Below are positions 25,785 through 33,617 of a stretch of DNA of 64,000 bases, in pieces. Below the pieces are notes generated by a model. The model made no database searches. It worked only from the letters and a program-made list of their open reading frames with translations, and was not told where the DNA came from. Made by a program: the position numbers and the translations under genes. Within the stretch, counting starts at the first letter, position 1; each line of letters opens with the position of its first letter. The stretch is from Rufibacter radiotolerans (GTDB lineage Bacteria > Bacteroidota > Bacteroidia > Cytophagales > Hymenobacteraceae). The stretch spans positions 1,386,408-1,450,407 of the forward strand of contig NZ_CP010777.1 in NCBI RefSeq assembly GCF_001078055.1, written 5' to 3'.

Positions 25785-26818
25785 CCTTTCTGTGGGTTGA
25801 CCATGAGTTTGAGTACCTGAAAGGCCTTGCCAAAATCCCGCCTAAGGAGGCGTAAAACCGAAGAGGCCGCTAGCAATGAATAGAGCTGCAGACGCCGCTG
25901 GGGGTAATAGCTGGTAAAATAAATGATCTTGCTGCGGATGCCATGATAATCTGCCAGAGCACTTTTCTTGCCCCCGGAAGAGCTTGACCCGGCAGCCTTA
26001 CCTTCTTTATGGTACACGCGGCATTGCCAAACGTAGCCCAAGCCATAGCCTTTCGCCTTGCCCCGGGTGGCCCAGTCTAGTTCCTCAAAATATAGAAAAT
26101 AGGCCTGGTTCAACAATCCAACCTCCTGTAGAAATTCCCTACTCACAAACAAAGAGGCTCCCACCACATAGTCTTGGTCCAAGGTTTCTGTGTTGAAATT
26201 AGGTCCGTCTGGCTGACCTTCCCCTATATGGCTGGTAGAAAGAGTCTTAAGATGAAGCTTTCCGCCAATGGCCTGCAGAGTTTCAGGCTGGTCATAGTAT
26301 AAAAGCTTGGCGCCCCAAATACCCGTCTTTTGCCCCAAGCTCTGGTTATGCTCTGCACGGGCCACCAAATGTGACAGACTTTCTGGTGCTACTGTGGTAT
26401 CATTGTTCAAAAGCCAGACATAACCGGGCGAAAAGTGATGCAGCGCATAGGTAATCCCTACATTATTTCCGGACGCGAACCCCAGGTTATTGCCAGACTG
26501 TATGGTGGTTATAAAGGCCCGACCAGGACCGGCTTGTAACCAATCTTCCCTTGTGCTAAAGGCAACTTGTGTATGCTCCTGCCCATCTTTAAATCCTTTT
26601 TGCGCGAGCAGGGGAGAAATAGAATCTGTGTTGGAAAGCCACTCCTGAATATGGGCTAGGGAATCATCAGTGGATTGGTTGTCCACTACAATAATGTTAA
26701 ATGGCAGGTACTCCAATTTAAGCAAACTCTCCAGGCACTCAATGGTATCTTTGTACCCATTGTAGTTCAATAGGATAATGCTTACCCAGGGAGTAGAACT
26801 TATTCCGTTTTTTATCAT
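25781..26818 (-). CDS. Glycosyltransferase family 2
   Basis: 345 aa, GT-A fold: SIILLNYNGYKDTIECLESLL, VVDNQSTDDSL as nucleotide loop, GNNLGFASGNNVG near 110, WLLNNDTTV as the DxD-equivalent and LYFEELDWATRGKAKGYG as the catalytic region. It is the rhamnosyl/galactosyl-type branch. There is an extra 30-residue segment between the nucleotide loop and GNNLGF (LLAQKGFKDGQEHTQ and following) compared with shorter relatives. ATG at 26818 directly abuts the flippase stop. Confidence 0.9.
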   Translation of the reverse strand: MIKNGISSTPWVSIILLNYNGYKDTIECLESLLKLEYLPFNIIVVDNQSTDDSLAHIQEWLSNTDSISPLLAQKGFKDGQEHTQVAFSTREDWLQAGPGRAFITTIQSGNNLGFASGNNVGITYALHHFSPGYVWLLNNDTTVAPESLSHLVARAEHNQSLGQKTGIWGAKLLYYDQPETLQAIGGKLHLKTLSTSHIGEGQPDGPNFNTETLDQDYVVGASLFVSREFLQEVGLLNQAYFLYFEELDWATRGKAKGYGLGYVWQCRVYHKEGKAAGSSSSGGKKSALADYHGIRSKIIYFTSYYPQRRLQLYSLLAASSVLRLLRRDFGKAFQVLKLMVNPQKG

Positions 26819-28318
26819 TTACCTCAGGCCTTCTTTTTTTGAAAAAGGAGTTCCTTTCCCAAATGCGGTGCTATTAAAAAGTCTTGTAAAGGTAGGGCTG
26901 TTTTTCTCTAACATCACGTAAAGCCCCACGGTTATAAACAGCTCCGTTAAAATCACAGAAACGGCCGTGCCGATGGCCAGGAAATAATAACTGAGGGCCA
27001 GGTTCAACAACAGGTTGAGCACCGACCCCGCCATTAAAATACGGCTATAAGCTTTTTTATGGTTAAGCGCCAACAGCAATTGATTTGCCGGAATGTTCAG
27101 AACTACAATAAAAGGCACAATGCTTAGTACCTTTAATACTGTTGTCACCTTTGCTTGAGGGTAGCCCACAAAAAACAGAGTAATATACTCTGAAAGCGCA
27201 AATACCATGACACACCCCACCAAAACCATAAGCGAAAACGGAATATGGACTTTCCGGATAAAAGCCCTTATGTCGGCTTTAACCTGTAAAACTAATCGGC
27301 AAATGTGCGGATAGATGGCCTGGAAATAAACCACCAATACCTGCCGTACAATGTTGATGACGCTTTCGGCAATGCTGTAGAAACCCACTATCTCTTTTGA
27401 GGCGAATAACCCCAGAATAACAATGTTAGATTTAATATAAAGCGTTACAGAGAAATTAGAGATGAAAATGTGCCAGCCTTCCTTTAACTGAAAAACGATA
27501 TTAGCCCATTTGCTGAACCGGAACGTGAGGTGGTACCGGCGCTGCGCCACCACCAGACTGGCAATGCCCGCCACTATAAATCCACAGCCATACAAAAGGT
27601 TAACGTACACATAATCCTGCTGTTCCTTCACCAGGAGCAAAATTAGCACCAGGGTGACCACCTTAGACAGCGCATTAATAAAGCTAATGTACTTCATTTC
27701 CTCCATGCCCTGGAACAGCCACACCGAGAACAAAGACTGACCAACCACCATGCTATAGCTCAAGAGGTAGAAATATACCGTTTCCGAGTGTTTTGATAAA
27801 AGGAGAACTAATGCTAAAAAGAGCAGAAAGCCTGCTCCCAGCAAAAAGGCTTTGGTAGAAAGGGTGTCACAGTATATCTGCACTATTTTACTTCGGTTGC
27901 CTTTGTTCAGCGTAATCTCCCGGGTGGTACTTAGGTTAAAACCGTAGTCATTGAGGGTGACAAAATACGTGATCAGGGCCTGGGAGAAAGAGATCAAACC
28001 GAAGTGGTTGATGCCCACCACCCGTACCAGATAGGGGGTAAGGAATAAGGGGAACAGAAAATTAAGCACCTGTATAGAGCCAAGCGATACAAAATTTTTG
28101 ACGATCCTGTTTTTCAGGAGACCAGAATTGAGTAGTTGCTGCTGTATAGCTGTCTTAATTTTCCGGATCAACGTGATAGCATTGGGTAGAAGGGGGATAA
28201 AGTTACGTAAATTTTGATTGGATACCCTTTTAGGCCCTTTTGCCTTGAACCAACGCCTTGTAAACAAGTAAGGAAAGAGTATCTGTGAGCACTTGAAAGG
28301 CAGGATTGCAAGGCACAC
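26819..28318 (-). CDS. Polysaccharide flippase (Wzx/RfbX, MATE-like fold)
   Basis: Up to 499 aa with about 12-14 membrane segments beginning near residue 70 (VKNFVSLGSIQVLNFLFPLF, TPYLVRVVG). It flips undecaprenyl-linked repeat units to the periplasmic face of the inner membrane. The family pattern FGLISFSQALITYF and the central NALSKVVTLVLILLLV helix support this. The first 50 residues from GTG 28318 are not typical. TTG at 28171, preceded on the minus strand by a -7-like TAACTTTA at 28198-28205, may be the true start. First gene of the minus-strand glycan operon. Confidence 0.88.
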   Translation of the reverse strand: MCLAILPFKCSQILFPYLFTRRWFKAKGPKRVSNQNLRNFIPLLPNAITLIRKIKTAIQQQLLNSGLLKNRIVKNFVSLGSIQVLNFLFPLFLTPYLVRVVGINHFGLISFSQALITYFVTLNDYGFNLSTTREITLNKGNRSKIVQIYCDTLSTKAFLLGAGFLLFLALVLLLSKHSETVYFYLLSYSMVVGQSLFSVWLFQGMEEMKYISFINALSKVVTLVLILLLVKEQQDYVYVNLLYGCGFIVAGIASLVVAQRRYHLTFRFSKWANIVFQLKEGWHIFISNFSVTLYIKSNIVILGLFASKEIVGFYSIAESVINIVRQVLVVYFQAIYPHICRLVLQVKADIRAFIRKVHIPFSLMVLVGCVMVFALSEYITLFFVGYPQAKVTTVLKVLSIVPFIVVLNIPANQLLLALNHKKAYSRILMAGSVLNLLLNLALSYYFLAIGTAVSVILTELFITVGLYVMLEKNSPTFTRLFNSTAFGKGTPFSKKEGLR

Positions 28319-28338
28319 GCTTTTTAAGCAGGATTTTA

Positions 28339-28346
28339 TAGCTTTG
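28339..28346 (+). promoter_or_regulatory. -7 box of the Wzz-like gene
   Basis: TAGCTTTG matches TAnnTTTG. A T-run lies about 19 bp upstream as a weak -33, and the predicted start site is about 35 nt before the ATG at 28388. Confidence 0.5.
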
Positions 28347-28387
28347 TAGAGAGAAATTGGTTTCCAAGAAACTATACTAGAACAGAA

Positions 28388-29278
28388 ATGCCTGAGACGA
28401 AGTCTACTGACGAAATTGATTTAAGAGACGTTTGGAGAAAGCTAAAATCGCTTTTCTCAGGTCTTTTTGAGTTCATTGCCGGCATTTTTAGGCTGCTTTT
28501 GAAAAAATGGGCCTATTTCCTGGCCATAACCTCCTTGGGCGCCGCCTTGGCGTATGGGGTTTATTTATATACCAGACCCTATTACGGGTATTCTATGACT
28601 GTGCTTTTATCTGACATCAGGAATGATCTGATAAAGGATCTGGTTGGGAATCTTTCCTTAATGGTAAATGAAAAGAACCATAAGGAACTGGCAAAGCAGT
28701 TGCAGGTTAGCCTGGAGGATGCTGAGAAAATGAAATCCATCCAGTACAGGGATCTAGATCAGGAGGAAGTTGCTGAGGACAGCGTTTTGGTGAGTGCACC
28801 CTTTGCCGTGGACGTGGAGCTGTATAGCAAAAGCATTCAGAACACCGTTGAAGCCGGAATTCTACATTACCTGGAAACCAACCAATACTTCGCTAAGCAA
28901 AAGCAGATTAAAAAGGAGCACTTAGAAAGCCTGGTGGCTAAACTCAAGAAAGATATTGCCTCCATAGACAGCACCAAAGAAGTTGCGGCCTCTCTAAGGG
29001 GGCCTGCTAACGGATTTGTGTACGGAGAACCCCTGGACCCCACAGACCTTTACAAGGAAAGCGTGGTCATGTATGAACGCTTAACGTTCTTAGAAGCTAA
29101 CCTGAAACGATTGGAGAACTTTGATGTGATCTCTGGTTTTGCCCCCAAGCTGGGCCCTACAGGTCCTAACCTGAAAAAGTATCTGTTGATTGGCGCGCTT
29201 TCCTCCTTTTTGCTGGGATTGGTGTTTGCTCTCTACCGTGAAAGAAAATCCGCATCCGTTTCCAACGCCCGTTTTTAA
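28388..29278 (+). CDS. Wzz/chain-length determinant-like polysaccharide co-polymerase
   Basis: 296 aa with membrane anchors at about 38-62 (KKWAYFLAITSLGAALAYGVYLY) and 265-285 (YLLIGALSSFLLGLVFALY) flanking a helical periplasmic domain with coiled-coil stretches near 175-200. There is no Walker kinase domain, so it is the Wzz type rather than the Wzc tyrosine kinase. It probably sets polymer length for the adjacent Wzy proteins. It is transcribed divergently from the flippase operon. Its TAA stop lies inside a palindromic repeat. Confidence 0.82.
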   Translation: MPETKSTDEIDLRDVWRKLKSLFSGLFEFIAGIFRLLLKKWAYFLAITSLGAALAYGVYLYTRPYYGYSMTVLLSDIRNDLIKDLVGNLSLMVNEKNHKELAKQLQVSLEDAEKMKSIQYRDLDQEEVAEDSVLVSAPFAVDVELYSKSIQNTVEAGILHYLETNQYFAKQKQIKKEHLESLVAKLKKDIASIDSTKEVAASLRGPANGFVYGEPLDPTDLYKESVVMYERLTFLEANLKRLENFDVISGFAPKLGPTGPNLKKYLLIGALSSFLLGLVFALYRERKSASVSNARF

Positions 29279-29309
29279 GCCGTTTTCGTGAAAACAGGTC
29301 CAAAACAGG
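29268..29309. repeat. Palindromic repeat copy 8, overlapping a stop codon
   Basis: GCCCGTTTTTAAGCCGTTTTC then GTGAAAACAGGTCCAAAACAGG. The TAA of the Wzz-like gene is inside the left arm. The right arm is also the left arm of a second, larger hairpin. Confidence 0.75.
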
Positions 29310-29353
29310 AAAGGCAGCTCTCAGAGCTGCCTTTCCTGTTTTGGACCTGTTTT
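29291..29353. terminator. Very long bidirectional hairpin between convergent genes
   Basis: 31-nt perfect inverted repeat (29291-29321 with 29323-29353) separated by one base. The inner part (CAGGAAAGGCAGCTCT) resembles an ordinary terminator, and the outer part (AAAACAGGTCCAAAA) is an arm of the palindromic repeat family. It separates the Wzz-like gene from the convergent GNAT-nitrilase gene. The right side continues TTTTTCTTATTC as a T-rich tail. Confidence 0.85.
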
Positions 29354-29382
29354 TCTTATTCTAGCCTTAAAGTAAATTCAGA

Positions 29383-30936
29383 TTAGATCTCCGTTAAGTC
29401 ATCCTCTTTCTGGTGCAGCCAGCTCAGGTTGTACAAGTCCTTGCGGCGGTCTCTCAGGTTGCGTACGCTACCGGTGGTGTTCAGGTCCTTGAGCAGATCC
29501 AGGTCCAGGTCGGCAATAAGGGTCATCTCGGTGTTAGGGGTGGCCTCAGCAATGATGGCATCATGCGGGAAGGCCACGTCTGACGGCGAGAACACCGCCG
29601 ATTGCGAGTACTGGATGTCCATGTTCTCCACGCGCGGCAGGTTCCCCACGCTGCCCGTAATGGCTACGTAGCACTCATTCTCGATGGCACGGGCTTGGGC
29701 GCAATGGCGCACCCGGAGGTAAGCGTTCTTGGTATCGGTCTGATAGGGCACAAAGAGAATTTTCATCTCCTGGTCAGACAGCATACGCGCCAACTCGGGG
29801 AACTCCACGTCATAGCAGATCAGGATGCCCACTTTCCCGAAGTCGGTCTCAAATACAGACAGCTTGTTTCCGCCGCGCATGCCCCAGTAATGCGATTCAT
29901 CTGGGGTCACGTGCAACTTGTACTGCTTGTCATAGGTACCGTCTCTTCGGCAGAGGTAACTCACATTGTGCAGCTTGTTGTCAATGTACTCGGGCATGCT
30001 GCCGGCAATGATGTTGATGTTGTAAGACAGGGCCAAATGTATCAAACGCTCCCTTATTCCGTCCGTATATTCGGCCAGTTTCCGGATGGCTGCCGATGGG
30101 GTTCTTTCGTCTGAAAGGGCCATCAAGGGCGCATTGAAGAATTCGGGAAACAAGACCAGGTCTGCCTTGTACGAACTTACGGTGTCAATGAAGAACTCTA
30201 CCTGCTGCTCAAAGTCTTCCAGAGAAGTCATCTGGCGCATTTGCCACTGAATAACGCCAATCCGCACAATGCGTTTCTTGCCGCCCACCAGCGTTTCTTT
30301 TTCCTCATAGTAGACGTTGATCCACTCCAACAGGGATGCATACGCTTTGGATTCCTTGTCCTGGGGCATGTAGCCTTTGATGATTTTCCGGACGTGGAAA
30401 CCGTTACTGAGCTGGAAGGTGAGGATAGGATCGTAGATTTCCTTGTTCCGCACCTGCTCAATGTATTTGCCCGGCGTCATTTTGTCTGAATGCTCTTTGT
30501 AGCCGGGGATACGGCCGCCCAGAATGATGCCGCGCAGATTCAGGTTTTCGCAAAGCTCCTTCCGGGCGTCATACAAACGACGGCCCAAGCGCAGGTTCCG
30601 GTATTCCGGGTGCACGAACACATCCACGCCATATAATGTGTCGCCGTCCGGATCATGGGTGTCAAACTTACCGCCGCCTACAATCTGCTCATAGGTGTGC
30701 TTGTCTCCGTACTCAGAGTACTGCACCACCAGGCTAAGCGCGGCCGCAATTACCCGGCCCTTGTCCTCAATACACAGCTGCCCTTCCGGGAACCGCTTTA
30801 GCAGCGAGTTGAATTCTTTCTGGGTCCAGGAGCCACCTAGGTTGGTGTAAACCAGTTCCATGATCTGTTTCACCTCTTTGTAATCTGCCGAGGTAAGTTG
30901 GCGCAGGATTAATTTATGTTCGGTATTCTCACTCAT
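29383..30936 (-). CDS. GNAT acetyltransferase-nitrilase fusion protein
   Basis: 517 aa, two domains. Residues about 8-205 are a GNAT fold with the acetyl-CoA loop VHPEYRNLRLGRRLYDAR. Residues about 225-505 are a carbon-nitrogen hydrolase with the Glu-Lys-Cys triad visible in LVLFPEFFNAP (Glu), YDKQYKLHVTPDE (Lys) and VGILICYDVEFPE (Cys). The family occurs widely in Bacteroidota and Proteobacteria as a conserved fusion of unknown substrate; coupled amide hydrolysis and acetyl transfer is inference. ATG at 30936, flanked by palindromic repeats on both sides. Confidence 0.92.
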   Translation of the reverse strand: MSENTEHKLILRQLTSADYKEVKQIMELVYTNLGGSWTQKEFNSLLKRFPEGQLCIEDKGRVIAAALSLVVQYSEYGDKHTYEQIVGGGKFDTHDPDGDTLYGVDVFVHPEYRNLRLGRRLYDARKELCENLNLRGIILGGRIPGYKEHSDKMTPGKYIEQVRNKEIYDPILTFQLSNGFHVRKIIKGYMPQDKESKAYASLLEWINVYYEEKETLVGGKKRIVRIGVIQWQMRQMTSLEDFEQQVEFFIDTVSSYKADLVLFPEFFNAPLMALSDERTPSAAIRKLAEYTDGIRERLIHLALSYNINIIAGSMPEYIDNKLHNVSYLCRRDGTYDKQYKLHVTPDESHYWGMRGGNKLSVFETDFGKVGILICYDVEFPELARMLSDQEMKILFVPYQTDTKNAYLRVRHCAQARAIENECYVAITGSVGNLPRVENMDIQYSQSAVFSPSDVAFPHDAIIAEATPNTEMTLIADLDLDLLKDLNTTGSVRNLRDRRKDLYNLSWLHQKEDDLTEI

Positions 30937-31109
30937 GTTGTAGGGCTGTGTTGTTTCAAATAAGGCAGGCCGGAGGCTAAAGCCAAAGGTAAAAAACGTT
31001 ACACGCTTTTAGCATTGCAAGGACTTTCCTATTTCCTTTTCCAGCTGCTTTTAATCCAAAGTTACGAAACCAGAAATAGGTTTCGCGCTGCGATTGCTAG
31101 AGTATACGG

Positions 31110-31147
31110 TGTTTTTGGCCTGATTTCCGAAAAACAGGCCAAAAACA
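31110..31147. repeat. Palindromic intergenic repeat, copy 9
   Basis: TGTTTTTGGCCTGATTTCC then GAAAAACAGGCCAAAAACA. Its right arm runs directly into the terminator at 31145-31179. Confidence 0.75.
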
Positions 31148-31179
31148 GGAAAGGCCCTGCTTGAAAGGGCCTTTCCTGT
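31145..31179 (-). terminator. Intrinsic terminator after scoB
   Basis: ACAGGAAAGGCCCT pairs with AGGGCCTTTCCTGT around a short loop. Read on the minus strand it is followed by TTTTTGG, 18 bp after the scoB stop. Confidence 0.8.
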
Positions 31180-31196
31180 AAAGCATATCCGTTCTT

Positions 31197-31850
31197 TTAA
31201 AAGTTGATTTCCGGGATCTCGCCCTCCACCAGAAGGTTGCCTTCGGTGGCGGCCTTTATCTGTTCCACGGTTACGCCGGGGGCACGTTCCAGCAGTTTAA
31301 AGCCGTCTTCAGTTACCTCCAGCACGGCAAGGTCGGTGACGATTTTCTTCACGCAGTTGAGGCCGGTAATGGGAAGGCTGCATTTTTTGAGGAGCTTGGA
31401 TTGCCCGTCTCTGGAGGTGTGTTGCATGGCCACAATGATATTTTTGGCCGAGGCCACCAGGTCCATGGCGCCGCCCATGCCTTTCACCATTTTACCCGGA
31501 ATCTTCCAGTTGGCGATGTCGCCGTTTTCAGAGACCTCCATGGCCCCCAGAATGGTGAGGTCCACGTGTTCGCCCCTGATCATGGCAAAGCTCTCCGCAG
31601 AGCTGAATAGCGCAGAACCGGGCACATAGGTTACCGTCTGCTTGCCTGCGTTGATTAGATCGGGGTCCACCTGGTCTTCCGTAGGGAAGGGGCCCATGCC
31701 CAGCAACCCATTCTCACTCTGTAAGACCACGTTCATCCCCTCTGGGATGTAATTGGCCACTAAGGTAGGAATCCCTATCCCCAGGTTCACATAGTAGCCT
31801 TCTTTCAGTTCCTGGGCAATTCTTTTGGCAATGCCGTGTTTATCGAGCAT
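31197..31850 (-). CDS. scoB: 3-oxoacid CoA-transferase subunit B
   Basis: 217 aa. With subunit A it moves CoA between succinyl-CoA and acetoacetate (ketone-body or branched-chain catabolism). The catalytic Glu lies in LQSENGLLGMGPFP near residue 46, with VNLGIGIPTLVANYIP before it and GGAMDLVASAKNIIVAMQHTSRDG near 130. ATG 31850. The gene normally follows scoA directly; here a 0.45-kb insertion with its own ORF separates the two, and the inverted repeat begins one base after the start codon position. Confidence 0.93.
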   Translation of the reverse strand: MLDKHGIAKRIAQELKEGYYVNLGIGIPTLVANYIPEGMNVVLQSENGLLGMGPFPTEDQVDPDLINAGKQTVTYVPGSALFSSAESFAMIRGEHVDLTILGAMEVSENGDIANWKIPGKMVKGMGGAMDLVASAKNIIVAMQHTSRDGQSKLLKKCSLPITGLNCVKKIVTDLAVLEVTEDGFKLLERAPGVTVEQIKAATEGNLLVEGEIPEINF

Positions 31851-32305
31851 AATGTGCTAATTAAGAATGTGCTGATGTGTTAATTATTTTTAGAGGAGGA
31901 AATAATCCTGGAAAGCAGCTTCTGCAGTTCCAGAAGTTTTTCCAGCTTATCCTCAATGTCAGGATAGTGTTCACTGTGTTGGCAAAGTAAAAGCCAATAC
32001 TCTGTTTCATTGGCTTCTTTGGCGGCAATTTTGAGTTTATGGATAAAATCAGCCCGGCTTTCAGCATGTTGGGCCTCCCAAACATTTGCGCCAATGGAAG
32101 TGCCACTTTTCAAAAGATGGTTAGCCACCACGTATTTGCGTAATTGTTCTAATGTTTCTGAATAAGCAACAATGGACAGCGCAAAGTCAAAGGACTTGGC
32201 AACGATAACATTTCCTTTTCCAATAGGTGTACCTTCCATTATTACTTCATTCAATCATGCACCAAAAAAATAGCACATGAGCACATTAAAAAATTAGCAC
32301 ATTAA
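31851..32305. mobile_element. Element A: four-helix-bundle gene bounded by terminal inverted repeats
   Basis: Left end 31851-31892 and the reverse complement of the right end 32264-32305 align over about 40 bp: AATGTGCTAATT, a spacer, AATGTGCT-n-ATGTG and T/A-rich tail in both. The element holds a single ORF and splits the scoA/scoB pair. A CGAG tetranucleotide borders both sides (31844-31847 and 32306-32309 or one base earlier) and could be a target duplication, though four bases is weak. No transposase is encoded, so mobility is inferred. Confidence 0.6.
31880..32239 (-). CDS. Four-helix bundle protein (23S rRNA IVS / Avd-like family)
   Basis: 119 aa from ATG 32239 (an in-frame TTG lies 15 bp upstream). 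Almost wholly helical, with the family signature NVIVAKSFDFALSIV near the start, LKSGTSIGANVWEAQHAESRADFIHKLKIAAKEANETEYWL in the middle and a leucine-rich last helix. This is the S23/TIGR02436-type protein encoded by intervening sequences of 23S rRNA and related to the Avd accessory protein of diversity-generating retroelements. No reverse transcriptase or template repeat is in the window. Its stop lies in the left inverted repeat. Function unknown. Confidence 0.85.
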   Translation of the reverse strand: MEGTPIGKGNVIVAKSFDFALSIVAYSETLEQLRKYVVANHLLKSGTSIGANVWEAQHAESRADFIHKLKIAAKEANETEYWLLLCQHSEHYPDIEDKLEKLLELQKLLSRIISSSKNN

Positions 32306-32994
32306 CGAGTAGTCCGTTGCTCAATCCGTTTCTCGTAGTCCTTACCCTGGAAAATGCGTTGCACGTAGATACCGGGGGTATGGATTTGGTTGGGGTCCAG
32401 TTCGCCAACGGGTACCAATTCTTCTACCTCAGCAATGGTGATTTTCCCGGCGGCAGCCATCATGGGATTGAAGTTGCGGGCGGTTCCTTTGTAGACCAGG
32501 TTGCCAGCGGTGTCTCCTTTCCAGGCTTTCACCAGCGCGAAATCCGCTTTGAGCCAGGTTTCCATCAGGTACATCTTTCCGTTGAATTCGCGGCTTTCCT
32601 TGCCTTCGCCTACCTCGGTGCCGTAGCCGGCAGGGGTGAAGAACGCGGGAATGCCCGCGCCGCCTGCCCTGATGCGTTCGGCCAGGGTGCCTTGTGGGTT
32701 CAGCTCCACCTCCAGTTCCCCGGAGAGAAGCTGACGCTCAAACTCGGCGTTTTCGCCTACGTAGCTGGAAATCATTTTCTTTACCTGCCGCTTCTGCAGC
32801 AGCAGGCCAATGCCAAAATCATCTACCCCCGCATTGTTGGAGATACAGGTAAGCTCTTTCACGCCTTTGCGCAGCAGCTCGTTAATGCTGTTCTCCGGGA
32901 TGCCGCATAACCCAAATCCGCCCAACATAAGAGTAGCGCCATTGGGGATATCCTGGCACGCCGCGGCGGCATCTTGTACCACTTTGTTTATCAT
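32302..32994 (-). CDS. scoA: 3-oxoacid CoA-transferase subunit A
   Basis: 230 aa. Partner of ScoB. CoA-binding block [23 protein letters not shown] near residue 18, [17 protein letters not shown] near 50, and [31 protein letters not shown] near 115, all standard for the family. ATG at 32994. Its TAA stop is the outer end of the element A right repeat. The transcript presumably continued directly into scoB before the insertion; the two now depend on read-through of a 0.45-kb element. Confidence 0.93.
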   Translation of the reverse strand: MINKVVQDAAAACQDIPNGATLMLGGFGLCGIPENSINELLRKGVKELTCISNNAGVDDFGIGLLLQKRQVKKMISSYVGENAEFERQLLSGELEVELNPQGTLAERIRAGGAGIPAFFTPAGYGTEVGEGKESREFNGKMYLMETWLKADFALVKAWKGDTAGNLVYKGTARNFNPMMAAAGKITIAEVEELVPVGELDPNQIHTPGIYVQRIFQGKDYEKRIEQRTTR

Positions 32995-33072
32995 AAAAAT
33001 CTGAAAAAAGATTGGTAGAATGTATTACTGAAAAGCTCGGCCCATTGGGCAAAGCCAGTTTTTAAGCTAATT

Positions 33073-33113
33073 CTGTTTTGAGCCCGTTTTCCGGGAAACA
33101 CCCTTAAAACGGG
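33073..33113. repeat. Palindromic intergenic repeat, copy 10
   Basis: CTGTTTTGAGCCCGTTTTCC then GGGAAACACCCTTAAAACGGG. It lies between scoA and the small membrane-protein gene. Confidence 0.7.
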
Positions 33114-33117
33114 TTTC

Positions 33118-33522
33118 TCACGGAATTCTTCGGGCCGACATATTGCCGCCAAAATAGGCCATGGGCAAATACACCAGCAGGGACGCTACTAAAAACCAGG
33201 TAGGGTGCGGTAGCGCCACTAGGTTTGCAATGCCAGCCGCCATTAAAAGGATTCCTACTATTAAGGCATGGATGACCGGTCTGGCAGGAGCGTAGCGCGC
33301 AGCCACCATGCCGCCAAAAAAGGAGCCCAGGGCGTAGGAAAATAAGACCAGCAGCAAAGCCTGGGTAGGGGCGCTGTTCATGTAGGCTGCCACGGCCTCA
33401 GTGTCTTCCAGGTTAAAGTCGGCGGGGGTGGGGTAGATCTGGTGACTCAGGTACTGGATAATGCTAATGGTAAAGACCCCAATAGCGACTCCGCCTAGCA
33501 CCGCAAGAATGCTTCTGAACAT
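33118..33522 (-). CDS. Small integral membrane protein, function unknown
   Basis: 134 aa with four hydrophobic segments (about 5-24, 53-75, 83-102, 108-127). The second and third segments are glycine/alanine-rich (SYALGSFFGGMVAARYAPARPVIHALIVGILLMAAG), a pattern seen in small Bacteroidota inner-membrane proteins with no assigned role. I do not recognise a catalytic motif. ATG 33522. It ends five bases after a palindromic repeat and stands apart from the ribF operon. Confidence 0.7.
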   Translation of the reverse strand: MFRSILAVLGGVAIGVFTISIIQYLSHQIYPTPADFNLEDTEAVAAYMNSAPTQALLLVLFSYALGSFFGGMVAARYAPARPVIHALIVGILLMAAGIANLVALPHPTWFLVASLLVYLPMAYFGGNMSARRIP

Positions 33523-33617
33523 AAGAAAGACTTAGGTTTGGTTGAAAACCGGTTACAGGGCTGCGTCCCCTTCTCTCTTTCGTGAAAGCCCGAGGTGAAG
33601 TTACGGATTTGGTAGAT

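Noticed and set aside
31880..32254. Diversity-generating retroelement accessory gene (avd)
   Set aside because: The fold family matches, but there is no reverse transcriptase, template or variable repeat within the window, so a DGR is not supported.
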